From Betaproteobacteria bacterium (lineage in GTDB: Bacteria > Pseudomonadota > Gammaproteobacteria > Burkholderiales > Casimicrobiaceae), in assembly GCA_016192065.1 (NCBI GenBank), contig JACPUX010000014.1:1-37930 (forward strand): 37,930 nucleotides of DNA. Reading direction: 5' to 3'. Positions 1-8,844 of the stretch are shown here, in pieces. The notes below the pieces were generated by a model. The model ran no database searches. It saw only the letters and a program-made list of their open reading frames with translations, and was not told the origin of the DNA. Numbering within the stretch: the first letter of the stretch is position 1; the number at the start of each line of letters is the position of its first letter. The translations under genes were made by a program, and so were the position numbers.

Positions 1-141
1 GAGATGGTGATGCCGGGCGACAACGTGTCGATCACGGTGACGCTGATCGCGCCGATCGCCATGGAAGAGGGCTTGCGTTTTGCCATCCGCGAAGGCGGCC
101 GCACCGTCGGTGCCGGCGTGGTGGCCAAAGTTATCCAGTAA
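1..141 (+). CDS. tuf: Elongation factor Tu, C-terminal end (partial)
   Basis: Frame 1 is open from the first base and ends at TAA 139-141, giving the last 46 residues of EF-Tu, the GTPase that delivers aminoacyl-tRNA to the ribosome. The residues are the domain 3 C-terminus, including [22 protein letters not shown] and the terminal VVAKVIQ. The GTPase domain lies outside the window. Only 51 bases separate it from rpsJ and I see no promoter or terminator between them. This suggests the S10 operon is read through from the upstream str operon, as is usual in betaproteobacteria. Confidence 0.97.
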   Translation, partial: EMVMPGDNVSITVTLIAPIAMEEGLRFAIREGGRTVGAGVVAKVIQ

Positions 142-152
142 TTCAACCCATT

Positions 153-173
153 GGCCGGTGTTTCGCGCCGGCC
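153..173 (+). other. Hairpin between tuf and rpsJ
   Basis: GGCCGG at 153-158 pairs with CCGGCC at 168-173. The stem extends inward by a U-G and a G-C pair around the loop TTTCG. No T-tract follows, so it is not an intrinsic terminator. It sits 20 bases before the rpsJ start and could affect mRNA processing or stability; that role is inferred. Confidence 0.55.
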
Positions 174-192
174 CTCGCTCTTTGGAAAGATC

Positions 193-504
193 ATGCATAG
201 TCAGAGGATTCGCATTCGTCTCAAGGCGTTCGATTACAAGTTGATCGACCAGTCGGCCATGGAAATCGTCGACACCGCCAAGCGCTCCGGCGCGGTGGTG
301 AAGGGGCCGGTGCCGCTGCCTACCCGTATCGAGCGTTTCGACGTGCTGCGTTCTCCGCACGTCAACAAGACCTCGCGGGACCAGTTCGAGATTCGCACCC
401 ATTTGCGTCTGATGGACATCATCGACCCCACCGACAAGACCGTGGATCAACTGATGAAGCTGGAGCTTCCCGCCGGCGTGGATGTGGAAATCAAGTTGCA
501 GTAA
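193..504 (+). CDS. rpsJ: 30S ribosomal protein S10
   Basis: S10 belongs to the 30S head and, as NusE, also takes part in transcription antitermination. The 103 residues match the family length. Typical segments are [15 protein letters not shown] near the N-terminus, the PLPTR and SPHVNK loops that contact 16S rRNA, and DQFEIRTH. I chose ATG 193 over the upstream in-frame start at 151 because the extension has no family counterpart and AAAGA precedes 193. It is the first gene of the S10 operon, directly behind tuf. Confidence 0.97.
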   Translation: MHSQRIRIRLKAFDYKLIDQSAMEIVDTAKRSGAVVKGPVPLPTRIERFDVLRSPHVNKTSRDQFEIRTHLRLMDIIDPTDKTVDQLMKLELPAGVDVEIKLQ

Positions 505-553
505 GAGTGTGCTGGTGAGCGCTTGCCGCGCTTTCCCGGTACTTTGAGGCTTG

Positions 554-577
554 CCGCCGATCAATCGCAATCGGCGG
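554..577 (+). other. Hairpin in the rpsJ-rplC gap
   Basis: CCGCCGAT at 554-561 is perfectly complementary to ATCGGCGG at 570-577, with an 8-base loop. The gap of 93 bases is long for this cluster. The hairpin ends 20 bases before the rplC start and has no T-tract, so a terminator is unlikely. It could be a site for translational control or RNase processing; this is inference. Confidence 0.6.
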
Positions 578-597
578 TGTGGACAAAGGATAGGAAA

Positions 598-1257
598 ATG
601 AGTCTAGGACTTGTCGGTCGCAAGATTGGCATGACCCGCATTTTCACCGATGACGGAGATTCCGTTCCGGTGACCGTGCTGGATTTGGCCAACAATCGCG
701 TTACCCAGATCAAGAGCCCCGAGACCGACGGCTACAGCGCCGTGCAGGTTACCTACGGGAAGCGGCGTGCCAGCCGCGTCAACAAAGCCCAGGCAGGGCA
801 TCTAGCCAAAGCCGGGGTCGAAGCCGGCGAGATCTTGCGGGAGTTTACCGTGGAGCCGACCCGGCTCGCCGAATTCCAGGCGGGTGCGACGATCTCTATC
901 GAAATTTTCCAGGTCGGCCAGAAGGTTGACGTTACTGGCACCAGCAAGGGTCGAGGCTTCAGTGGCGTGATCCAGCGCCACCACTTCAGCTCCAACCGCG
1001 CCAGCCACGGCAACTCGGTGACGACCAACGCGCCGGGCTCGATTGGTATGGCGCAGGACCCGGGCCGGGTGTTTCCGGGCAAGAAGATGGCCGGACAGTA
1101 CGGAAACGTGCGCCGCACTTCGCAGAGTCTAGAGGTGGTGCGCGTTGATTCCGCTCGCCAACTTCTGCTGGTCAAGGGCGCCGTGCCCGGCGCGGACGGC
1201 GGAGCTGTGATCGTGCGCCCAGCAGCGAAAGCCAAGCTCCCGAGCGGAGGCAAGTAA
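598..1257 (+). CDS. rplC: 50S ribosomal protein L3
   Basis: L3 is an early-assembling 50S protein whose central loop reaches the peptidyl transferase centre. The protein has 219 residues and begins [16 protein letters not shown], the standard L3 opening. The GTSKGRGF and HGNS segments and [13 protein letters not shown] (about 148-160) are present. Gln153 aligns with the glutamine of E. coli L3 (Gln150) that PrmB methylates. ATG 598 is preceded by AAGGATAGG. An in-frame start at 523 would add 25 residues not found in L3 proteins and would run through the hairpin at 554-577. Confidence 0.97.
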   Translation: MSLGLVGRKIGMTRIFTDDGDSVPVTVLDLANNRVTQIKSPETDGYSAVQVTYGKRRASRVNKAQAGHLAKAGVEAGEILREFTVEPTRLAEFQAGATISIEIFQVGQKVDVTGTSKGRGFSGVIQRHHFSSNRASHGNSVTTNAPGSIGMAQDPGRVFPGKKMAGQYGNVRRTSQSLEVVRVDSARQLLLVKGAVPGADGGAVIVRPAAKAKLPSGGK

Positions 1258-1258
1258 C

Positions 1259-1879
1259 ATGGAACTCAAACTGATCAATGAACAAGGCGAGGCGGCAGCG
1301 ACGCTCCCGGCATCCGACGCCGCGTTCGGCAGGGATTACAACGAGGCGCTGATTCATCAGTTGGTGACCGCTTACGCCGCCAACGCCCGCAGCGGGGATC
1401 GCGCCCAGAAGGGTCGCAGCGAGATCGCCAAATCAACCCGCAAACCCTGGCGCCAGAAGGGCACCGGCCGCGCTCGTGCCGGCCGGGCTTCGTCACCGCT
1501 GTGGCGCGGTGGCGGCAAGGTCTTCCCCTCGAGTCCGGACGAGAACTTCAGCCAGAAGGTGAACCGCAAGATGTATCGCGCCGGCATGGCGTCGATCTTC
1601 TCGCAACTGGCTCGGGAAGGCCGTCTCTCCGTGATTGAGCAACTCGCCCTGGATGCGCCCAAGACGCGCCTTCTGGCGCAAAAGCTCAAGGCCATGGGGC
1701 TCGACAACGTGCTGGTGGTGACCGACAACCTCGACGACAACCTCTACCTGTCCTCGCGCAATTTGCCGCGGGTGCTGGTGCTCGAGGCGCGTGAGGTCGA
1801 TCCGGCGAACCTGATCCGCTTCCGCAACGTCCTGCTCACACGGGCGGCGGTGGCCCAAATCGAGGAGATGCTGGGATGA
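1259..1879 (+). CDS. rplD: 50S ribosomal protein L4
   Basis: L4 binds 23S rRNA domain I and lines the exit tunnel. In E. coli it also represses its own S10 operon. The protein is 206 residues long. The conserved extended loop is visible: [23 protein letters not shown] (about 60-77) and [12 protein letters not shown]. The start follows the rplC stop by one base and the stop overlaps the rplW start (ATGA), so translation is probably coupled. An E. coli-type S10 leader before rpsJ cannot be recognised here, so whether L4 autoregulates is unknown. Confidence 0.97.
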   Translation: MELKLINEQGEAAATLPASDAAFGRDYNEALIHQLVTAYAANARSGDRAQKGRSEIAKSTRKPWRQKGTGRARAGRASSPLWRGGGKVFPSSPDENFSQKVNRKMYRAGMASIFSQLAREGRLSVIEQLALDAPKTRLLAQKLKAMGLDNVLVVTDNLDDNLYLSSRNLPRVLVLEAREVDPANLIRFRNVLLTRAAVAQIEEMLG

Positions 1880-2181
1880 GCACCGCGTACAAGGAAAGAT
1901 TGATGACGGTGCTGCTGGCACCGCAAATATCGGAAAAAGCCACTTTCGTGGGCGAACATCACGAACAAGTGGTCTTCCGTGTCGCCCCTGAAGCGACCAA
2001 GCCGGAGATCAAGGACGCGGTCGAGCTGCTCTTCAAGGTCCAGGTCGAGAGCGTGCAGATCGCCAACGTCAAGGGCAAAGTCAAGCGCGTCGGCAAGTCC
2101 GTCGGCCGGCGCCGCAACTGGAAGAAGGCTTTCGTCTCCCTGAAGCCGGGCCAGGAAATCAATTTCTCGGGGGAGGCGTAG
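1876..2181 (+). CDS. rplW: 50S ribosomal protein L23
   Basis: L23 lies at the tunnel exit and docks trigger factor and the signal recognition particle. The 101 residues include [11 protein letters not shown] near the N-terminus and the [10 protein letters not shown] and [15 protein letters not shown] segments in the C-terminal half. The start ATG 1876 overlaps the rplD stop by four bases. An internal Met at codon 10 is a weaker alternative, since beta-type L23 proteins carry a similar short lead before the LAP motif. Confidence 0.96.
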   Translation: MSTAYKERLMTVLLAPQISEKATFVGEHHEQVVFRVAPEATKPEIKDAVELLFKVQVESVQIANVKGKVKRVGKSVGRRRNWKKAFVSLKPGQEINFSGEA

Positions 2182-2185
2182 AACC

Positions 2186-3019
2186 ATGGCACTCGTAAAA
2201 GTCAAACCAACGTCGCCGGGGCGCCGCTCGCTGGTCAAGGTGGTCAACCCCGACCTCCACAAAGGCAAGCCCTTCGCGGGCCTGGTGGAGAAGAAGAATC
2301 GCAGCTCCGGTCGCAATAACAACGGCCACATCACCACCCGCCACAAAGGTGGTGGTCACAAACAGCACTATCGTGTGGTCGACTTCCGTCGCAACAAGGA
2401 CGGTATTCCGGCCAAGGTAGAGCGTCTCGAATACGATCCCAACCGCAGCGCCAACCTCGCGCTGTTATGCTACGCCGACGGCGAGCGTCGCTACGTCATC
2501 GCGCCGCGCGGGGTGGCCGTGGGCGCGCAGTTGGTGAGTGGCGCCGATGCTCCGATCAAGGCTGGCAATTGCCTGCCGATCCGCAACATCCCGGTCGGCA
2601 CCACTGTTCACTGCATCGAAATGCAGCCGGGCAAGGGTGCGCAGTTGGCGCGCTCGGCGGGTGCCTCGGTGCAGCTCCTGGCGCGTGAAGGCTCTTACGC
2701 CCAGTTGCGTCTGCGGTCGGGGGAGATCCGCAAGGTGCACGTTGACTGCCGCGCTACCATCGGCGAGGTGGGCAACGAGGAACACAACCTGCGTTCGATC
2801 GGCAAAGCGGGCGCCAACCGCTGGCGCGGCATTCGTCCGACGGTTCGCGGCGTGGCCATGAACCCGGTTGATCACCCGCACGGTGGCGGCGAAGGCAAGA
2901 CCGCCGCGGGACGCGATCCATGCAGCCCTTGGGGCACGCCGACCAAGGGTTACCGCACCCGCCGCAACAAGCGCACGAACAACATGATCGTGCGCCGTCG
3001 CTACGCGAACAAGGGGTAA
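2186..3019 (+). CDS. rplB: 50S ribosomal protein L2
   Basis: L2 is needed for subunit association and supports peptidyl transferase assembly. The protein is 277 residues long. It shows the N-terminal [10 protein letters not shown], the RNA-binding core ([28 protein letters not shown]) and the C-terminal [16 protein letters not shown] with the conserved histidine near the active centre, then the basic tail [12 protein letters not shown]. It starts four bases after rplW with GGGAGG upstream. Confidence 0.98.
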   Translation: MALVKVKPTSPGRRSLVKVVNPDLHKGKPFAGLVEKKNRSSGRNNNGHITTRHKGGGHKQHYRVVDFRRNKDGIPAKVERLEYDPNRSANLALLCYADGERRYVIAPRGVAVGAQLVSGADAPIKAGNCLPIRNIPVGTTVHCIEMQPGKGAQLARSAGASVQLLAREGSYAQLRLRSGEIRKVHVDCRATIGEVGNEEHNLRSIGKAGANRWRGIRPTVRGVAMNPVDHPHGGGEGKTAAGRDPCSPWGTPTKGYRTRRNKRTNNMIVRRRYANKG

Positions 3020-3025
3020 AACAAG

Positions 3026-3304
3026 ATGGCACGTTCGATCAAGAAGGGCCCGTTCGTCGACGCCCACCTGCTGAAAAAAGTCGAGGCGGCACGTGGCGGC
3101 AGCGACAAGCGTCCGATCAAGACCTGGTCTCGGCGCTCCACGGTGACACCGGAGTTTGTCGGTCTCACCATCGCGATTCACAACGGCAAGCAGCACATTC
3201 CGGTCTATGTCTCGGAGAACATGGTTGGCCATAAGCTCGGGGAGTTCGCGCTCACCCGGACTTTCAAGGGCCACTCCGCGGACAAGAAGGCGGCGAAGAA
3301 GTAA
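3026..3304 (+). CDS. rpsS: 30S ribosomal protein S19
   Basis: S19 forms a complex with S13 in the 30S head and touches the A-site tRNA and bridge B1a. The 92 residues open with [12 protein letters not shown] and include [10 protein letters not shown], the conserved [18 protein letters not shown] and [16 protein letters not shown]. It lies six bases after rplB and about ten before rplV, in the invariant S10 operon order. Confidence 0.97.
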   Translation: MARSIKKGPFVDAHLLKKVEAARGGSDKRPIKTWSRRSTVTPEFVGLTIAIHNGKQHIPVYVSENMVGHKLGEFALTRTFKGHSADKKAAKK

Positions 3305-3313
3305 GGAGCGATG

Positions 3314-3643
3314 ATGGAAACGACAGCAATACTGCGTGGCGTACGCCTCTCGGCCCAGAAGGGTCGGCTGGTCGCCGACCAGATTCGCGGCCTGCCGGTG
3401 GATAAGGCGCTAAACGTCCTCAACTTCAGCCCCAAGAAGGGCGCGAAGATCATCAAGAAGCTGCTCGAATCGGCGATCGCCAATGCGGAGCACAACGATG
3501 GTGCGGACATCGATGAACTGAAGGTTAAGACCATTTACATTGACAAGGCCGACAACCTTCGGCGCTTCACCGCGCGAGCCAAGGGTCGCGGCAACGTGAT
3601 CCTGAAACAGACCAGCCACATTCGCGTAGTCGTGGGCAACTGA
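3314..3643 (+). CDS. rplV: 50S ribosomal protein L22
   Basis: L22 spans the 50S shell and its beta hairpin forms part of the exit-tunnel constriction, where erythromycin-resistance mutations occur. The 109-residue protein begins [26 protein letters not shown] and includes [20 protein letters not shown] and the hairpin tip residues RAKGRGN. Two ATGs occur in tandem (3311 and 3314). I chose 3314 because AGGAG at 3304-3308 is five bases away from it and because L22 proteins usually begin MET. Confidence 0.96.
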   Translation: METTAILRGVRLSAQKGRLVADQIRGLPVDKALNVLNFSPKKGAKIIKKLLESAIANAEHNDGADIDELKVKTIYIDKADNLRRFTARAKGRGNVILKQTSHIRVVVGN

Positions 3644-3656
3644 GAGGCGATCGACA

Positions 3657-4376
3657 ATGGGACAGAAAATTCATCCAACCGGCTTTCGCCTGAGCGTCAA
3701 TCGCAATTGGACGTCGCGCTGGTTCTCCAACTCCAAGAATTTCGGACCGACCTTGGCCGAAGACATCAAGGTCCGCGATTTTCTGAAGAAGAAGCTCGCG
3801 CACGCCTCGGTGGGACGCATTACTATCGACCGTGCCGCCAAGACCGCGCGCGTGACGATCTTCAGCGCCCGTCCCGGAGTGATCATCGGCAAGAAGGGCG
3901 AGGATATCGAAAATCTGCGCGCCCAAGTCCGCCGTATCATGGGACCAGACGCGCGCACCGACGTCGAGGAGATTCGGAAGCCCGAAGTCGATGCCCAGTT
4001 GATCGCCGATTCGATCGGCCAGCAACTCGAAAAGCGCATCATGTTCCGCCGGGCGATGAAGCGTGCCATGCAGAACGCCATGCGGCTGGGCGCCCAGGGC
4101 ATCAAGATCATGAGCTCGGGTCGCCTGAACGGTATCGAGATCGCCCGTTCGGAATGGTACCGCGAGGGGCGAGTGCCCCTGCATACCCTGCGGGCTGACA
4201 TCGACTATGGCTTTTCTGAAGCCAAAACGACCTACGGTGTTATCGGCATCAAGGTCTGGGTGTTTAAGGGTGAGGTGCTGGCGCACAACGCCGAGCCGCA
4301 GGCAGCTCCGACCGTTGCGCCCGAGTCTCCCAAGCGTGGCAGAAAGTCAGGAGTGAGAAATGCTGCAGCCAGCTAG
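3657..4376 (+). CDS. rpsC: 30S ribosomal protein S3
   Basis: S3 lines the mRNA entry tunnel of the 30S subunit and, with S4 and S5, takes part in mRNA helicase activity. It has 239 residues. It opens [14 protein letters not shown], carries the KH domain with [11 protein letters not shown] (about 78-88), then the C-terminal domain with [14 protein letters not shown] and [31 protein letters not shown]. The last 30 or so residues are a low-complexity Pro/Ala/Lys tail, variable in this family. Its 3' end overlaps rplP by 17 bases. Confidence 0.97.
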   Translation: MGQKIHPTGFRLSVNRNWTSRWFSNSKNFGPTLAEDIKVRDFLKKKLAHASVGRITIDRAAKTARVTIFSARPGVIIGKKGEDIENLRAQVRRIMGPDARTDVEEIRKPEVDAQLIADSIGQQLEKRIMFRRAMKRAMQNAMRLGAQGIKIMSSGRLNGIEIARSEWYREGRVPLHTLRADIDYGFSEAKTTYGVIGIKVWVFKGEVLAHNAEPQAAPTVAPESPKRGRKSGVRNAAAS

Positions 4377-4773
4377 AAGGAAATACCGCAAGGAACAGAA
4401 AGGCCGCAACAAGGGCATCGCGACGCGCGGCAATAAAGTGAGCTTTGGCCAGTTCGGCTTGAAGGCGATCGGTCGTGGGCGCCTCACCGCGCGTCAGATC
4501 GAAGCCGCTCGCCGGGCGATGACCCGCCACATCAAGCGGGGCGGCCGAATCTGGATTCGCATTTTCCCGGACAAGCCAATTTCGCAGAAGCCGGCCGAAG
4601 TGCGCATGGGTAATGGTAAGGGCAATCCGGAGTACTACGTCGCCGAGATTCAACCCGGCAAAGTACTGTATGAAATGGACGGGGTCGAGGAAACCCTGGC
4701 GCGGGAGGCGTTCGCGCTTGCCGCCGCCAAGCTGCCCTTGCCGACTACGTTCGTGCATCGTCTCGTGGGGTAG
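4360..4773 (+). CDS. rplP: 50S ribosomal protein L16
   Basis: L16 sits near the A site and organises the 50S for tRNA accommodation. The 137 residues start [19 protein letters not shown], which is the normal beginning of the family, so the 17-base overlap with rpsC is probably real. Other family segments are [27 protein letters not shown] and the [21 protein letters not shown] loop. The overlap suggests translational coupling to rpsC. Confidence 0.97.
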   Translation: MLQPARRKYRKEQKGRNKGIATRGNKVSFGQFGLKAIGRGRLTARQIEAARRAMTRHIKRGGRIWIRIFPDKPISQKPAEVRMGNGKGNPEYYVAEIQPGKVLYEMDGVEETLAREAFALAAAKLPLPTTFVHRLVG

Positions 4774-4776
4774 AGC

Positions 4777-4983
4777 ATGAAAACCAGCGAACGCAAGAAG
4801 GAGCTGCGCGGCAAGGCGCCGACGGAATTGCAGAGTGAACTGATGGAGCTATTGCAGACCCAGTTCAAGCTGCGCATGCAGAAGGCCACCCAGCAGCTCA
4901 CCAACCACAGCCAACTCGGCAAGGTACGGCGCGACATCGCGCGCGTGCGCACCCTGCTCACTGCAAAGGCGAGGCAAGCATGA
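4777..4983 (+). CDS. rpmC: 50S ribosomal protein L29
   Basis: L29 is a small two-helix protein next to L23 at the tunnel exit. The 68 residues include [21 protein letters not shown] and the conserved [15 protein letters not shown] in the second helix. It starts three bases after rplP and its stop overlaps the rpsQ start (ATGA). Confidence 0.96.
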   Translation: MKTSERKKELRGKAPTELQSELMELLQTQFKLRMQKATQQLTNHSQLGKVRRDIARVRTLLTAKARQA

Positions 4984-5270
4984 CCGAGACGAATGCGGCG
5001 GAAGCCGGCGCCCAGCGCAAGCTGGTGCAAACGCTCACCGGGCGGGTCGTGAGCGACAAGATGGACAAGACCGTGACGGTGCTGGTCGAGCGACGGGTCA
5101 AGCACCCCCTTTACGGCAAAGTTGTCACCCGTTCCAAGAAGTACCATGCGCACGACGAGAACAACGAGTTCCGCGAAGGCGATATGGTGGAAATCCGCTC
5201 TGCCCGGCCAATGTCCAGGACCAAGACCTGGGTGGTCAGCCGGCTGCTGGAAAAGGCGCGGGCAGCCTGA
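4980..5270 (+). CDS. rpsQ: 30S ribosomal protein S17
   Basis: S17 is a primary 16S rRNA-binding protein with an OB fold. The protein has 96 residues, with [39 protein letters not shown] and the C-terminal [18 protein letters not shown]. The first 14 residues ([14 protein letters not shown]) are a non-conserved lead. The start overlaps rpmC by four bases. This is the last gene of the S10 block; the spc promoter follows 17 bases after its stop. Confidence 0.96.
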   Translation: MTETNAAEAGAQRKLVQTLTGRVVSDKMDKTVTVLVERRVKHPLYGKVVTRSKKYHAHDENNEFREGDMVEIRSARPMSRTKTWVVSRLLEKARAA

Positions 5271-5287
5271 TTTTTGGCTCATGAGGC

Positions 5288-5316
5288 TTGCGGTAATCCA
5301 CGGTCGCTGCTAAAAT
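5288..5316 (+). promoter_or_regulatory. Sigma70 promoter for the spc operon
   Basis: TTGCGG at 5288-5293 and TAAAAT at 5311-5316 are separated by exactly 17 bases. Transcription would start near 5323, giving a leader of about 105 bases before rplN. The -10 context GCTAAAATT recurs in the rplU promoter of this window. The position matches the E. coli spc promoter, also between rpsQ and rplN. Confidence 0.75.
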
Positions 5317-5326
5317 TACCCTTTCG

Positions 5327-5420
5327 CTCGCCACCGGAGTCCTTCGGCGGCGAGTTCACTTCCCCGGACGGGGTCCAAGACTGGCCGCCTCCTTAAAACG
5401 ACAGGCGGGTTAAGTTGGAG
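5327..5420 (+). promoter_or_regulatory. Structured leader of rplN
   Basis: Three hairpins follow the promoter. CTCGCC 5327-5332 pairs with GGCGAG 5349-5354, extended by CCG/CGG past one mismatch. CCCC 5362-5365 pairs with GGGG 5370-5373. CCGCCT 5385-5390 pairs with AGGCGG 5403-5408. The loop of the third contains CCTTAA (5391-5396), which can pair with TTAA (5410-5413) and GG (5417-5418) of the rplN Shine-Dalgarno GGAG, forming a possible pseudoknot. A regulatory role is inferred from pairing by eye only. Confidence 0.45.
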
Positions 5421-5427
5421 CTTTAAA

Positions 5428-5796
5428 ATGATTCAGATGCAATCCATTCTGGATGTTGCCGACAACACCGGTGCGCGCCGCGTCATGTGCATCAAGGTGC
5501 TCGGCGGATCGAAGCGGCGTTATGCCAGCATCGGCGACGTGATCAAGGTCAGTATCAAGGATGCCGCGCCGCGTGGTCGCGTCAAGAAGGGCGAGATCTA
5601 TAACGCCGTGGTCGTGCGTACCGCCCATGGCGTGCGCCGGGCCGACGGTTCCGCGATCAAGTTCGATGGCAATGCGGCCGTACTCCTGAACAACAAGCTC
5701 GAGCCGATCGGTACCCGCATCTTTGGGCCGGTCACGCGTGAGTTGCGCAGCGAACGATTTATGAAGATCGTTTCGCTCGCCCCGGAAGTGCTCTAG
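5428..5796 (+). CDS. rplN: 50S ribosomal protein L14
   Basis: L14 lies at the subunit interface and binds initiation and silencing factors. It is 122 residues, the standard length. It opens [22 protein letters not shown] and includes [36 protein letters not shown] and the C-terminal [13 protein letters not shown] and [16 protein letters not shown] at 5417-5420 is seven bases before the ATG. It is the first gene of the spc operon, downstream of its own promoter and leader. Confidence 0.98.
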   Translation: MIQMQSILDVADNTGARRVMCIKVLGGSKRRYASIGDVIKVSIKDAAPRGRVKKGEIYNAVVVRTAHGVRRADGSAIKFDGNAAVLLNNKLEPIGTRIFGPVTRELRSERFMKIVSLAPEVL

Positions 5797-5805
5797 GAGG
5801 CCCTC

Positions 5806-6123
5806 ATGCACAAGATCAAGAAGGGTGACAATGTGGTCGCCATCACCGGCCGCGACAAGGGCAAGCGTGGTGAGGTCAGCCGCGTGGTCGACGCCGAACA
5901 CGTGGTGGTGGCCGGCATCAATCAGGTCAAGCGTCATCAGCGTCCGAACCCGGTCAAGGGCGTCGCCGGGGGTATTGTCACCCTCGATATGCCCATACAC
6001 ATTTCCAACGTCGCGCTATACAACCCGGCCACCCAGAAAGCGGATCGCGTCGGGATCAAGGTGTTGGAAGACGGCCGCAAGGTGCGTTTTTTCAAGTCCA
6101 ACGGCGAACTCGTCGGGGCCTGA
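5806..6123 (+). CDS. rplX: 50S ribosomal protein L24
   Basis: L24 is an assembly initiator of the 50S subunit. The 105 residues contain the KOW motif near the N-terminus ([20 protein letters not shown]), then [21 protein letters not shown] and the C-terminal [28 protein letters not shown] precedes the ATG and the gap from rplN is nine bases. Confidence 0.97.
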   Translation: MHKIKKGDNVVAITGRDKGKRGEVSRVVDAEHVVVAGINQVKRHQRPNPVKGVAGGIVTLDMPIHISNVALYNPATQKADRVGIKVLEDGRKVRFFKSNGELVGA

Positions 6124-6141
6124 TCAGGATTGGATGCAAAC

Positions 6142-6681
6142 ATGGCTCGCCTGAAAGCGTTTTACAAGGAGTCGATTGTGCCGCAACTGATGAAGCAGTT
6201 CGGCTACCAATCGATCATGGAAGTGCCTCGCATCGAGAAGATCGTCCTCAATATGGGCGTGGGCGAGGCGGTTGCCGACAAGAAGGTGCTGGAGCACGCA
6301 ACCGGCGACATGGTAAAGATCGCCGGGCAGAAGCCGGTGACCACCAAAGCCAAGAAGTCGATCGCCGGCTTCAAGATCCGCACCGGCTATCCTGTTGGTT
6401 GCATGGTTACCCTGCGTCAGGATCGGATGTATGAGTTCCTCGACCGCCTGGTGACCATCGCGTTGCCTCGGGTGAGGGACTTCCGGGGCATTTCCGGCCG
6501 TGCATTCGACGGTCGTGGCAATTACAACCTGGGTGTCAAAGAGCAGATCATTTTCCCGGAGATCGAGTACGACAAGATCGACGCGCTCCGCGGGATGAAC
6601 ATCACCATCGCGACTACCGCCAAGACGGATGCGGAAGCGAAGGCGCTCCTGACGGCATTCAAGTTTCCGTTCAAGAACTGA
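6142..6681 (+). CDS. rplE: 50S ribosomal protein L5
   Basis: L5 binds 5S rRNA and contacts the P-site tRNA and bridge B1b. The 179-residue form starting at ATG 6142 (MARLKAFY) matches the family. A TTG at 6130 in frame would add four residues (MDAN) and is less likely. Family segments are [46 protein letters not shown] and [15 protein letters not shown]. In E. coli S8 represses spc through a structure at this gene's start; I could not identify that structure here. Confidence 0.97.
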   Translation: MARLKAFYKESIVPQLMKQFGYQSIMEVPRIEKIVLNMGVGEAVADKKVLEHATGDMVKIAGQKPVTTKAKKSIAGFKIRTGYPVGCMVTLRQDRMYEFLDRLVTIALPRVRDFRGISGRAFDGRGNYNLGVKEQIIFPEIEYDKIDALRGMNITIATTAKTDAEAKALLTAFKFPFKN

Positions 6682-6688
6682 GGATGGC

Positions 6689-6994
6689 ATGGCGAAGACT
6701 GCGCTGATCAACCGCGAGCAGAAGCGTCGCGACACGGTCAAAAAATACGCCGCGAAGCGCGCCGCGCTACTGGCGATTATCAACGATGCCAAGCGCTCGG
6801 ACGAAGAGCGGTTCGAGGCCCGCCTGAAGTTTCAGGCGCTGCCGCGTAATGCCAGCCCCAGCCGTCTGCGCAACCGCTGCGCCTTGACCGGCCGTCCGCG
6901 TGGCGTGTTCCGCAAGTTCGGGCTCGGGCGCAACAAGCTGCGCGAATTCGCGATGCGTGGGGAAATCCCAGGCATCATCAAGGCCAGCTGGTAA
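6689..6994 (+). CDS. rpsN: 30S ribosomal protein S14 (zinc-free type)
   Basis: S14 is a head protein of the 30S. The 101-residue long form lacks the CxxC pairs of the short zinc-binding S14. It shows [38 protein letters not shown] and the terminal GIIKASW. ATG 6689 follows rplE by seven bases. Confidence 0.97.
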   Translation: MAKTALINREQKRRDTVKKYAAKRAALLAIINDAKRSDEERFEARLKFQALPRNASPSRLRNRCALTGRPRGVFRKFGLGRNKLREFAMRGEIPGIIKASW

Positions 6995-7009
6995 GGGAGT
7001 GATCAAACC

Positions 7010-7405
7010 ATGAGTATGTCTGATCCGATCGCCGACATGCTGACGCGCATCCGCAACGCGCAGTTGGCCAACAAGGTGAGCGTGGCGATGCCCTCTTCCC
7101 GGCTGAAGATCGCGATCGCCCAGGTCCTCAAGGACGAGGGCTACATCGACGGCTTGAAGGTCGCCGGCGAAGAAAAGAAGCCGCAACTGGAGCTGGCGCT
7201 GCGCTATTACGCCGGGCGTCCGGTGATCGAGAAGATCGAGCGGATTTCCAAGCCAGGTCTGCGCATCTATAAGAGCAAGGAAGATCTGCCCCGAGTGATG
7301 AATGGTCTCGGCGTGGCGATCGTTTCCACTTCGCGCGGTGTCATGACCGACCGCAAAGCGCGCGCCAATGGCGTGGGCGGCGAAGTCCTCTGCATCGTCG
7401 CGTAA
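7010..7405 (+). CDS. rpsH: 30S ribosomal protein S8
   Basis: S8 binds the 16S central domain and in E. coli represses spc operon translation. The 131 residues start [18 protein letters not shown], matching the family, so the first of two nearby ATGs (7010, 7016) is preferred. The C-terminal [26 protein letters not shown] is highly characteristic and holds the rRNA-binding loop. Confidence 0.97.
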   Translation: MSMSDPIADMLTRIRNAQLANKVSVAMPSSRLKIAIAQVLKDEGYIDGLKVAGEEKKPQLELALRYYAGRPVIEKIERISKPGLRIYKSKEDLPRVMNGLGVAIVSTSRGVMTDRKARANGVGGEVLCIVA

Positions 7406-7416
7406 CGGAGTAAACG

Positions 7417-7950
7417 ATGTCCAGAATCGCCAAACTTCCCGTTGTCATTCCGCCGAAAGTGGAAGTGACGCTCAATGGCGGCGAGATCGCCGTCCAAGGC
7501 CCGCTGGGCAAGCTCGCCCACCTCTTCAATGCTGATGTGGCTTTCGAGCGCGCGGGTGACCAGATTCTCTGCAAGGCGGCCAACAACAGCCGTCAGGCCG
7601 GAGCGATGTCGGGCACTGCCCGGGCTCTGATCGCCAACATGGTGCGCGGTGTCACCGACGGTTTCCAGAAGAAGCTGAATCTGGTCGGCGTGGGTTATCG
7701 CGCCGCGGCCGCGGGTGACACGCTGAACCTTACCCTGGGCTTTTCGCATCCGGTCGCGCACAAGATGCCGCAAGGCGTGAAGGTGGAAACGCCAACGCAA
7801 ACCGAGATCATCATCAAGGGTATCGACAAGCAGAAGGTCGGACAGGTCGCCGCCGAAGTGCGTGCCTACCGCAGCCCCGAACCATACAAGGGCAAGGGCG
7901 TACGCTATTCCGATGAAACCGTGGTCTTGAAAGAGACCAAAAAGAAATAA
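7417..7950 (+). CDS. rplF: 50S ribosomal protein L6
   Basis: L6 lies near the sarcin-ricin loop and the GTPase-associated region. It is 177 residues, made of two related alpha/beta domains. It opens [42 protein letters not shown] lies between the domains, and the C-terminal half has [20 protein letters not shown] and [10 protein letters not shown]. It starts 11 bases after rpsH. Confidence 0.97.
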   Translation: MSRIAKLPVVIPPKVEVTLNGGEIAVQGPLGKLAHLFNADVAFERAGDQILCKAANNSRQAGAMSGTARALIANMVRGVTDGFQKKLNLVGVGYRAAAAGDTLNLTLGFSHPVAHKMPQGVKVETPTQTEIIIKGIDKQKVGQVAAEVRAYRSPEPYKGKGVRYSDETVVLKETKKK

Positions 7951-7962
7951 CCGGGGTTGACG

Positions 7963-8316
7963 ATGAACAAGAAGGATTCCCGCCTCCAGCGCGCCCGCCA
8001 GACGCGCGCCCGGATCGCCTTGCAAGGCGCGGTGCGCCTCGCCGTGCATCGCACCAACACACATATCTACGCGCAGATCATCGCTGCCGCTGGCGACCGT
8101 GTGCTCGCCAGCGCCTCGACCGTAGAGGCCGATTTGAGAAAGGAACTCAAGTCTGGCTCCAACGTCGCGGCCGCTGTGGCTGTGGGAAAACGCATCGCCG
8201 AGCGTGCCAAGACCGCCGGCGTCGAAACCGTGGCGTTCGACCGCTCGGGGTTCCGCTATCACGGCCGCGTCAAGGCGCTGGCTGAGGCGGCCCGCGAAGG
8301 CGGACTCAAGTTCTAA
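7963..8316 (+). CDS. rplR: 50S ribosomal protein L18
   Basis: L18 binds 5S rRNA with L5 in the central protuberance. From ATG 7963 it has 117 residues ([18 protein letters not shown]), the usual length. The TTG two codons upstream (7957) is not needed. Family segments are [25 protein letters not shown], and the C-terminal [28 protein letters not shown]. Confidence 0.97.
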   Translation: MNKKDSRLQRARQTRARIALQGAVRLAVHRTNTHIYAQIIAAAGDRVLASASTVEADLRKELKSGSNVAAAVAVGKRIAERAKTAGVETVAFDRSGFRYHGRVKALAEAAREGGLKF

Positions 8317-8328
8317 GGAAGGTCGATC

Positions 8329-8841
8329 ATGGCTAGAATGCAGCAACGAGAAGAGTCCAAGGACGGCCTGCGCGAGAAGATGATCAGCATCAATCGCGTC
8401 ACCAAGGTGGTGAAAGGCGGCCGCATTCTTGGTTTCGCGGCGCTCACCGTGGTGGGTGACGGCGACGGCGGAGTCGGCATGGGCAAGGGCAAGGCCAAGG
8501 AAGTGCCGGTCGCGGTGCAAAAGGCCATGGAGCAGGCTCGCCGCAAGATGCTCAAGGTGCGTCTGAAGGGCGGCACTTTGCATCACGCGGTCATTGGCCG
8601 GCACGGCGCGACCAAGGTATTCATGCAGCCCGCGTCGGAGGGCACCGGCATCATCGCGGGAGGTCCAATGCGCGCGGTTTTTGAGGTGGTGGGGGTAACC
8701 GACGTTTTGGCCAAGTGTCACGGGTCCACCAATCCCTACAACCTAGTGCGCGCCACTCTTAACGCGCTCGAGTCTATGTCCACTCCGGCCGAAATCGCCG
8801 CCAAGCGTGGCATGACGGTTGAGCAGATTCTGGAGGCCTGA
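8329..8841 (+). CDS. rpsE: 30S ribosomal protein S5
   Basis: S5 is at the mRNA entry and is important for decoding accuracy. The 170 residues hold the dsRBD-like N-domain ([32 protein letters not shown]), the [12 protein letters not shown] loop, and the C-terminal domain with [14 protein letters not shown] [19 protein letters not shown] and the [12 protein letters not shown] motif. It lies 12 bases after rplR and three before rpmD. Confidence 0.97.
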   Translation: MARMQQREESKDGLREKMISINRVTKVVKGGRILGFAALTVVGDGDGGVGMGKGKAKEVPVAVQKAMEQARRKMLKVRLKGGTLHHAVIGRHGATKVFMQPASEGTGIIAGGPMRAVFEVVGVTDVLAKCHGSTNPYNLVRATLNALESMSTPAEIAAKRGMTVEQILEA

Positions 8842-8844
8842 GAC

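Noticed and set aside
7267..8721. 484-residue open frame on the - strand across rpsH-rplF-rplR-rpsE
   Set aside because: It is antisense to four well-supported ribosomal genes and has no recognisable domain. Long shadow frames are expected in GC-rich DNA.
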